DNA of 64,000 bases from Halocafeteria seosinensis. Taxonomy: Eukaryota; Sar; Bigyra; Bicosoecida. Of this stretch, positions 57,071 through 64,000 are shown one piece after another. The notes below the pieces were generated by a model, which was given only the letters and a program-made list of their open reading frames with translations, was not told the origin of the DNA and ran no database searches. The translations under genes and the position numbers were made by a program. Every line of letters starts with the position of its first letter. Position 1 is the first letter of the stretch. Location: contig LVLI01000035.1 of NCBI GenBank assembly GCA_001687465.1, positions 124,001 to 188,000 of the forward strand, read 5' to 3'.

Positions 57071-59596
57071 CTACTGTCGTTGAGAAACTGACTGGAATGC
57101 CGATTGTTTCCCAGCAGATCTGCTGCATCCGGCAGCCGCTTCCACGGGTGTCGGACTCGTGGCAGCGTCCACTTTGTCACTCGCTTGAGATGTTCTCCAG
57201 CCGTCGTCAAAATTATATAACCGTTGATAGAGATCATGGGATCTATTTCTCTTTTCTCGGAGCTGTTTAATGTTAGATCTCAACATACTTAGTTGCTGGG
57301 AGAACATTTGGTTCGTCAGAGCTATAGCGTTTTCATAGCTATTTACATGCTGCTGCATGAATGGTGGGGGCTGTCTGGATTTTGATTGAGTCTGGCCTTC
57401 AGTACTATCATCTCCGTTTCCCTCTTTCCTGTGTCCGGTGGCATCATTGGTTCCTTCCTCCTTGTATAGATTTTCAGCCAGATGTCTATAGATGCGACTC
57501 TGATACCCATTTTCTTGAGGAAACCGACGAGGCCCCCTATCCTGATGCTGGTAGGGATATTGTGGAACTTGTGGGTACACACCCGGTGACACGAAAGGAT
57601 AAGACGCCCCTGGGAACACATACGAAGCCATCTGTGGCATGTATTGCTGGGCTGCTGGAGGCATGGGAGCAGTAGGATAACCTGGCTGAAAGGTAAACCC
57701 GTAGGAGCCCTGTGGAGCTTGTGCGTACTCTGGTGGAGGGATCGGCGCATTGGCTGGATGGACACCATTAGGTTGTACAGCGGCATAGCCACTGTGTGAT
57801 GTATACGAACCATGGCTGCCTCCTTGTCTCCTGAAATGCTCCGAGCCAGTTGCTGGGGCAGAGACATTTCGATCATGCAACGATTCCTGCCCGGCTGGAC
57901 TTCGTTGACTAGTTGCTGCTGCAGGGCCACAAGACACCGATGCACTAGTATGCTTCTGTGTGGGGGCAGTCACGCTTGGTTCAGGTGCAACATGCTCTCT
58001 TAGAGGCGAATCTACTTGCAGTGCCTGGGAAGATGATGTTTTCTCGGAATGTCTCGATGCCCCAACCGTTGGGGATTCGTAGTCTTCAGAGTACGAATCC
58101 GCGGTGTTTCTACCATCAGAACCCGGAGGTTTGTTGACGGGGTGCTCCTCGATGGACTCTAATCGAGGAGCACCTGAGTCCATAACTCTTATATCTTCCC
58201 GCAAAACCCCATCTTCATCATCGCCATCATCGTATACAATCCTATATGTGCCGTCATCGTTTACATCCGCCACCTTGCCAGTGAAATACTCTGTACCTCC
58301 TGCCCGGGCACCAAACAGAGCATTCACGCGCGTCCCGGGAGGAAGATTCTTTTCTCTGGAAGACGCTGTTTCCTTTGCTACGGGGCTGTCTAATTCCGAC
58401 TCGGACACAAAGCTTTCGGAGTATGCGTCATCGTATTCATTGCTCGTATTTCTCCCTGCCTGCTTCGACATGGGTAGACTGTTGCTTTCGTCGGCACCAA
58501 AATCATTAGATTCCACTTCCTCAGCAACGTCTCCAGGTTGCTGCATTTTGGAGATTGTCTGTATTTTCTTATATGGTACGTTTTGCTGGACTTCGTTGTT
58601 AGTATCAGAGTCATCGTTCGTGTCACTGCTTTCCACAGAGAAGGCGGTGTCATCTTTCGTATTCGCTGCTTGTGTTGCGGAAGACACAGTTGCACTAGGT
58701 CCTTTGCTAAGGGAAAACGCATTGTTGCCCCTTGGGTCCAAGAACTTAATGTTGTTTCTCTGTACGAAGCTATCACTTGCAGACTCAGACATGGAAAGCT
58801 CCTCCGAGCTGATTCCGTATCTCGTTCCGCCAGCAGGGTCCTCCCGAGCTGCTGGTTTAACAGAGGAAGGCATCGGATGTTCATTGAGAACAACGGTTGG
58901 TTCAGTGTTTAAACCAGAAGGAGGGCGGTCTCTGTTCTCAGATACCGTCCCTGGCTTCTGTTGTGGAGATTCTTCTTCCTCGAAAGACGACGTCCCCGTG
59001 TCGAAGCTTTCTGACATTTCCCTGCAAGACCCGAATCTTCATTTTCTGGACTATTCCTAGCTTTCATTTAATTATGTTACTTACAATGCATCACTTGTTT
59101 GGGTGGTCCTTTTGGCCTGGGTGGCTTGTTTCAAGCCGTATTTATTCAAATAGTATTGTGCCTTTGAAACAGGGTTGTCTTCAGTTCGCCTTCTAGCAAA
59201 CTCCTCAGTCTGTTGGCGGCGCTGCGTTGGTGGCGATCCATTACTGCTGTGTTTCTTTCTCTGGTTAGAGGGTGAATGGTGTTTCTTCTGCGAATGTCTT
59301 CTGCCCTGTCGTCCTTGTTGCTCCTCCTCGGCGTCATCATCGTCCTCGTCATCGACAATTTCAAAATCATAGGGGTCCGAAGAGCCGTGTTTTCCACTCT
59401 GCGGTTGTTTCTTGCGGTGTGTCGTCCATAACTCGCCGTATACTTTGGATTTAGGCGGTTCCTCAACCCCGACATCGAACTCATAGTCGTAGGCATGTTG
59501 CTGTCGCCGTGACGACTGCTGCTGTTGCTTGTAGGCTCGATTAGCACTGCCACTCCCGGCCAAAGCCGCCGCCGCCGAGCTCAAACGCCCCGACAT
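57071..59596 (-). CDS. Tudor-like domain protein with Pro/Tyr-rich C-terminal region
   Basis: Exons 59085..59596 and 57071..59021 on the minus strand give 820 residues with a phase-2 intron. The first exon is basic with acidic (EIVDDEDDDDAEEE) and poly-Gln tracts. The middle is Ser/Asp/Glu-rich, followed by the only recognisable fold at about residues 405-460: a Tudor/Agenet-like segment with PPGTRVNALF, EYFTGKVADVNDDGTYRIV and YDDGDDEDGVLREDIRV. Then comes a Pro/Tyr/Gln-rich region (PNGVHPANAPIPPPEYAQAP) and a coiled coil near the C-terminus (LSMLRSNIKQLREKRNR). Tudor-like modules of this DGTYxIxYDDGD type are common in algal and stramenopile proteins. Function is unknown; it may bind modified proteins. 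Confidence 0.85.
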
Positions 59597-60038
59597 TTAA
59601 TTGATGACTATGCCTCCTCTCGTACTGTTGTACAAGTAGTTGTACTTGTGGTACAACCGGATGCTTTTGTTCGAGGGGAAAGAAGGACGCACGCTTCTTC
59701 TCTTTACCGAGGCCAGCAACCAACCTTCCTTGCTCGCGAGTGTACTCTACAGCAAGCACAATAAGTGCCATCGAATCAACCCAACGATAATCCTTCCTTT
59801 GCCAACACCATGGCATGGACCCTGTCTTTGCGTTGGGAAGAGGAGAACCTTACCTGTTAACTTAACGCTTCCTGCTTCACAGACCAGCTACCTGGCTGCC
59901 TTGTGAAGATGGCCGAGACCATGATGTGTTAAGTCCACATGTACATGAAACAGAGAGTATTGCTGGCGAGTTCCCTTTGCAACTGGAGCGCTAAAGTTAC
60001 CTAAGTTCGACGCAAAGCATCGTGTTTTAAGTGACAAG
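59597..60038. other. Divergent promoter region Tudor-like/SDR
   Basis: 442 bp between two divergent start codons. An open stretch exists on each strand but without domain or splice support. Confidence 0.4.
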
Positions 60039-61277
60039 ATGTCAGCTAAACTTGCTGCGGAGCATCTCTTCGGTATCTCGGGGAAAACCAGGTGCGTACC
60101 GATTTTGTCTGCACGATACACAGTGTAGGGCATTGCAAAAGGGGGATACTCTTAAGTGACATGATTATTCCTGCTAACTGGTATTGGTATTGCCTCCTTT
60201 GTTTGTATTGACAGTGTCGTCACCGGAGGCGGTCGTGGAATTGGATACCTCATCGCCAAGACCTTTGTTCAAAACAATGCCAAAGTATACATTACCTCGC
60301 GGAATGAAAAAGCCTGCAAGGTATACATGGAATACTGTGGTTTGTTCCGTATGCTCATGTAAATTTTTTTCTATGAATCCCGCAGACAGCTGCAGACGAG
60401 TTAACCAAGCTCGGACCAGGCGAATGTATCCCAATGGCTCATGATCTGAGCTCGTTGGAAGGATGCTCTACTTTCACTGAAGAGCTGCAGAGTAGAGAAG
60501 ACAAACTGCACATACTCGTCAATGTACGTTTTATTGCTTGTTTCGCGGACGCATGGATCAACACAAAATTGACGAAGAATCGCTCCAAGATATGCAGAAC
60601 TCAGGAACTAGCTGGGGAGAACCACTGGATACTTATCCTGATCATGCATGGGGTAAAGTATTCGATTTGAATGTGAAAACCGTCTTTAATCTTTCGAGGG
60701 CGTGTTTGCCGTTACTTGATTCTGCTGCCACGGAAGAAGACCCCTCCCGGATTATTAATATTGGTAGCATAGCCGGGATTCAACCACAGCCAGTACCGAC
60801 GTATGCCTACGATGCGAGTAAAGCCGCTGTACACATGCTTACGAAAAAGCTCTCGTCCGAATTTGCGGATCGACGCTCTGAAGGCGGATACCGAATCACC
60901 GTCAATGCTATTGCACCGGGTTTCGTACCGTCGAAGATGTCCCAACAATTACTCACTTATACGAGCAAAGAAGCTATTGAAAGCGGTACGTTATTGGTTA
61001 CACAATTTAAAGGGAGTGCTGTGTTTTTGGATAAATTATCTCTCTCATGCATGAGCAGCTGTACCACTTGGGCGCTTGGGGCAAGCGGAAGACATAGGCG
61101 GAGCTGCTCTCTATCTATCGTCGAAAGCAGGTACGTCCCGCAGTATTTGTGTGTAGTGTACAATACCGAGCGTCAATCTCGTTTACTGGCGTTCCAGGCG
61201 CGTGGGTTACTGGAGCTATTTTACCTGTTGATGGTGGAACCACTTCCCAACCTTTCCAAATGGTGCCGAATCTTTAG
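60039..61277 (+). CDS. Short-chain dehydrogenase/reductase, RhlG/3-oxoacyl-reductase-like
   Basis: Exons 60039..60091, 60215..60320, 60386..60523, 60598..60985, 61059..61130 and 61198..61277 give 278 residues. The Rossmann TGGGRGIG motif crosses the first splice junction (SGKTSVV|TGGGRGIGYLIAK). LVNNSG replaces the classical NNAG. The catalytic triad is seen as INIGSIAG (Ser) and YDASKAA (Tyr-x3-Lys). VNAIAPGFVPSKM and the C-terminal LGRLGQAEDIGGAALYLSS with VTGAILPVDGG are standard for classical SDRs. NSGTSWGEPLDTYPDHAW resembles RhlG-type reductases. It probably reduces a ketone, possibly 3-oxoacyl, using NADPH. Substrate is not deducible here. It ends 87 bp from the converging coiled-coil gene. 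Confidence 0.93.
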
Positions 61278-61364
61278 CGCATCTTGCCCATGGACTATGT
61301 ATACTGCCATTACAGCTTCTAGTACGGGGACGGTCAACTGACGATACTACCACTACTGTTGCTT

Positions 61365-62112
61365 CTATTCTTCATCGTCTGCATCCTCGTTGTCGGTTGT
61401 ATCTGTATAGTTTTCGCTTCCTTCGGATTTCGGAGTCCAATCGGGAACCGTGGTGTGCCCGTCACAGTATAGAATTAAGCGCGAGGATAACTCTGGGGCG
61501 TTCACATTCAACACCCTGCAGACATACGAGAGAGTTGCCAAGTAATATACTGTGCTACTGTTTGAGGGAATCTGGACATACATGCACTCGTCTTTGTCTC
61601 GCTGCTCATCTTCCAGATCCATAATGGTAACCGCAGGTGGCTGCATGCGTAATATGCACTACAATAGCGCAGCGTGCAGCCTGAGAATATCGGGCACTTA
61701 CATCTTTACAGAAGATAGATATTTCCTTGGGTCCGTTGTCTTTCCCGTCAGCGTCTTGATGCTGTATTCTCTGTTGACGTTTCCTCTCTTGGCGGTAGAG
61801 TTTGTCTATTTCTCGTTGGAGTTTATGCACTTCCACCTCTGCCGGGTTAGCCGGAGATTCGATCTCGTTCTGAAGCTCTTTGATCTTTGCCTCTGCTTCA
61901 TGCAATGACTTCTTTAGTGCCTGAACAGTTTGCTCGTACTCGTTTCGTACGGCACTGCATGATCCTTCCCCACTGGGTGAGTGCCCTTGCTGATGGATTC
62001 CTGTGTGGGGAACTGAGCCCTGTATTTCAAACGCTTCACTGGAGCCCAGCGCCATAAGCAGCACAGATACTACCAACAAAGCAGTCTGCATCTTTCTTCG
62101 GGGCTCTCCCAT
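61365..62112 (-). CDS. Secreted or ER-lumenal coiled-coil protein of unknown function
   Basis: Exons 61702..62112 and 61365..61640 on the minus strand give 228 residues with a phase-0 intron. A signal peptide is clear (KMQTALLVVSVLLMALGSSEA); translation could start at Met1 or Met8. A coiled coil of about 75 residues follows (EYEQTVQALKKSLHEAEAKI; EVHKLQREIDKLYRQERKR). The exon-2 part has VTIMDLEDEQRDKDECMYVQ and a Thr/Asp/Glu-rich acidic C-terminus with no retention signal or membrane segment. The Cys count is low. No family recognised. Confidence 0.78.
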
Positions 62113-62849
62113 GCTAGTATGTCATTCATATAATGCTGTGTTGCTCATACGGTCGTCGGCTAGGATGTGTTTATAGCTATGTCTACTTGTACGCGCTCCA
62201 GGGACAGACAGACACCAACGGGGCACAAAACGCTTACTACCACAAGCACCGATCCCGTGACGGCAGTCAACACTCTCTCTTGCTGATACACTAAAAAGTT
62301 AGGAGCAGGAACAAAAAATACGCAGTCAAATTACAAGACCGTCTACCCTTGGTATACTTCTGGGCTACAAGTTCTGGTATTCTATCCTGGAACTTCAACA
62401 AGAGACCTTACACGTCGATTAAACACAGGATTACAGAGCAACATGATTAAATATGTAGGGATTTTCCGGCTATAAGGGAGTTCCGTGGGATTCAAAGGGG
62501 TTTCTAAGAAGCTGGTGCTTGTCACCTGGGCTGCAGAGCATACTCCGATACAGTTCAGAATGGGGAACGTACGTACTCTGCCCGAAATCTTAGTCAAAAT
62601 GAAAAACGGCTTTGAAGCAGACGGCAATATGGATCATACGCACAATATCAATGGACTCAACCGCTTCCTTGATATGAGGCAGAAAGAATTCGCAGCAAAT
62701 AATATTGGGATAACTCCCCTGGAGTACATACGTAGCATCTACAAGTGTGCGCGTTCAAAGCCAAGAAAACTAAAAGACGACTTAACTACCAGGTTCACAG
62801 TCAACTATAAGTTACTATCAGCAAGGAAGGAGGAATTAACCTGATACTT
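62113..62849. other. Spacer containing an unsupported open frame
   Basis: An open frame at 62485-62844 (+, GTG start, no ATG at its head) encodes about 119 residues rich in Lys/Arg (LEYIRSIYKCARSKPRKLKD). It has no recognisable domain, and an in-frame stop precedes it. It may be an exon of an unrecognised gene or a decayed element. The rest holds nothing identifiable. Confidence 0.4.
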
Positions 62850-64000
62850 CTAGGTGAGATCAGTCCTATGAGACAGAAGGTACTGCTTAGCGATCTTCTC
62901 GTCACGGTCGGAATCGTCCAACAAGGGAAGCAGCGTGTCCTGTACCCGCTTATTGTAGGCATTTACCCATTCCTTCTCCTGCGGGGTCAGCATAGACAGC
63001 TCCATCAGCGACGTCTGCAAAGGGGCGCACGTTATAGACTCAAAATAGCAGTAGGATTTGTCACTGCAGCCGAGCTTCGATCCATGCTCCCTTTGGCGTA
63101 CAGTCAAAACATCTTCGATGCGAATCCCAAATTTCCCTTCTTCGTAATAGCCTGGTTCAATTGTAAATATCATGCCTGGTTTTAGCCCAGAGTCATTGGC
63201 ACTGGCTCCTTGACGTATAGCAGGGGGAGCTTCATGGACATTCAAGTGTGCACCGACCCCATGGCCTGTGCCGTGGGAGTAATTCAATCCCTCGTTCCAT
63301 AAAAATTGCCGTGCAAAGCCATCTACTTGATACCCAAATGCCCCGTGGGGAAATACGGCGTTGGAACAGGCGATAAACCCCTTAAGCACTAAGGTGTAGA
63401 GTTTGCGTTGCTCCTCTGTTGGGCGAGAAAAGTGCACTGTCCGGGTTCTGCGTCATAAGGTCCATTCGAGCATGACCACCGTATACGATCACGAATAAAA
63501 CATCGTCAACTTACATATCGGTGGTGCCGTCCGAGTATTGGCCTCCCGAATCACACAGATATAGTGAATGGGGATCCAGAACAGAGCATGCGTCTTGCGT
63601 AGGGCTATAATGGATGACGGCGCCGTTAGACCCAGTGCTAGAAATCGTTTCAAAAGAGAGCGACTTGAATTCCGGGTTTTCTTGGCGGAACGATTTTAGC
63701 TTTTCAGCTACCCAATACTCGGTAAGCTGCCGTTCTTCGCACAGGCGTTTCTCCCATGATGCTTGATCCAGACCCTCCTTGCCGGCACGGGACGAGGCTT
63801 CCTCAAGAACACTATTTATTTGATCATGCAACCACGCCAGGTACTTAACGATGGCTCTCCCATCGCGTATGTGGCATCTTCTCATTCCCTCGATTTCTTC
63901 TTGCGTCTTGATCGACTTTAGCTCTTTTATCGGACTCGTGCGCTCTACAACTGTAGTAGGTGGTAAGAGCATTTGAATTCCCAGGCTACAGGATTGAGGA
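62850..64000 (-). CDS. Aminopeptidase P (Xaa-Pro aminopeptidase, M24B), partial at the right edge
   Basis: The last two minus-strand exons are present: 63515 to the window edge, and 62850..63447. Its 5' part lies outside. The frame may begin its visible exon just inside 64000. Metal ligands of the pita-bread fold are visible: Asp in LYLCDSGGQYSDGTTD (two Asp), His in SHGTGHGVGAHLNVHE, Glu in FTIEPGYYEE, and Glu in FGIRIEDVL. The exon junction restores GTTDITRTVHF. The C-terminal LTPQEKEWVNAYN matches cytosolic/plant-type APP1. The enzyme removes an N-terminal residue preceding Pro, using two Mn2+ ions. The N-terminal non-catalytic domains typical of the family should lie to the right of the window. 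Confidence 0.94.

Noticed and set aside
1-64000. CRISPR arrays, rRNA genes, bacterial operons, viral genes
   Set aside because: Nothing of this kind was seen; the window is an intron-containing eukaryotic nuclear region.

Overview
This window is nuclear DNA of a eukaryote, most likely a flagellated unicellular protist or alga. Nearly every gene is split by short spliceosomal introns (about 55-150 nt, mostly gtaag...cag). There are no operons. Homologues of exclusively eukaryotic systems are present: ALG1, DPH1, RTF2, a Rab GTPase, a longin SNARE, TIM21, a mitochondrial m-AAA protease and a BEACH protein. PACRG, an axonemal protein, points to a flagellum. The Pro/Ser/Thr-rich linker and the one-repeat-per-exon LRR gene recall stramenopile algae, but I cannot fix the lineage from this window alone. 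Exon coordinates were worked out by hand from splice sites. Each model closes in frame (multiple of three), which is the main internal check.

Layout. 1-7.5 kb: a 21-exon gene for a secreted protein with three six-repeat LRR modules, four copies of an unrecognised repeated domain and a Cys-rich tandem-repeat tail, followed by a decayed fragment of a similar tail. 8.2-10.1 kb: a frameshifted Mutator-like (MULE) transposase relic. 11.2-13.1 kb: ALG1. 13.1-14.1 kb: an EF-hand protein (-). 15.3-18.3 kb: a disordered protein of unknown function. 18.7-19.8 kb: a Nudix hydrolase. 20.0-24.0 kb: a small unknown gene, PACRG and RTF2 (all -). 24.3-25.1 kb: a Rab7-like GTPase. 25.3-28.4 kb: a membrane protein and a VAMP7-like SNARE (both -). 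28.9-33.9 kb: a 1640-residue unknown protein. 33.9-35.5 kb: a PiT phosphate transporter (-). 35.9-45.3 kb: a 3077-residue BEACH-WD40 protein (-). 46.0-47.8 kb: DPH1 (-). 48.6-49.9 kb: TIM21. 49.9-52.4 kb: a cationic amino acid transporter (-). 54.0-56.7 kb: an AFG3/FtsH protease. 57.1-59.6 kb: a Tudor-like protein (-). 60.0-61.3 kb: a short-chain dehydrogenase. 61.4-62.1 kb: a secreted coiled-coil protein (-). 62.9-64 kb: aminopeptidase P (-), running off the right edge.

The genes are mostly unrelated housekeeping functions. Loose themes are membrane traffic (Rab, SNARE, BEACH), mitochondrial biogenesis (TIM21, AFG3, possibly the Nudix enzyme) and cilia (PACRG, possibly the EF-hand protein). 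Convergent neighbours are packed tightly, with 27-90 bp between several stop codons. The most unusual locus is the LRR gene: all 20 introns are phase 2, so its exons are freely shuffled units.
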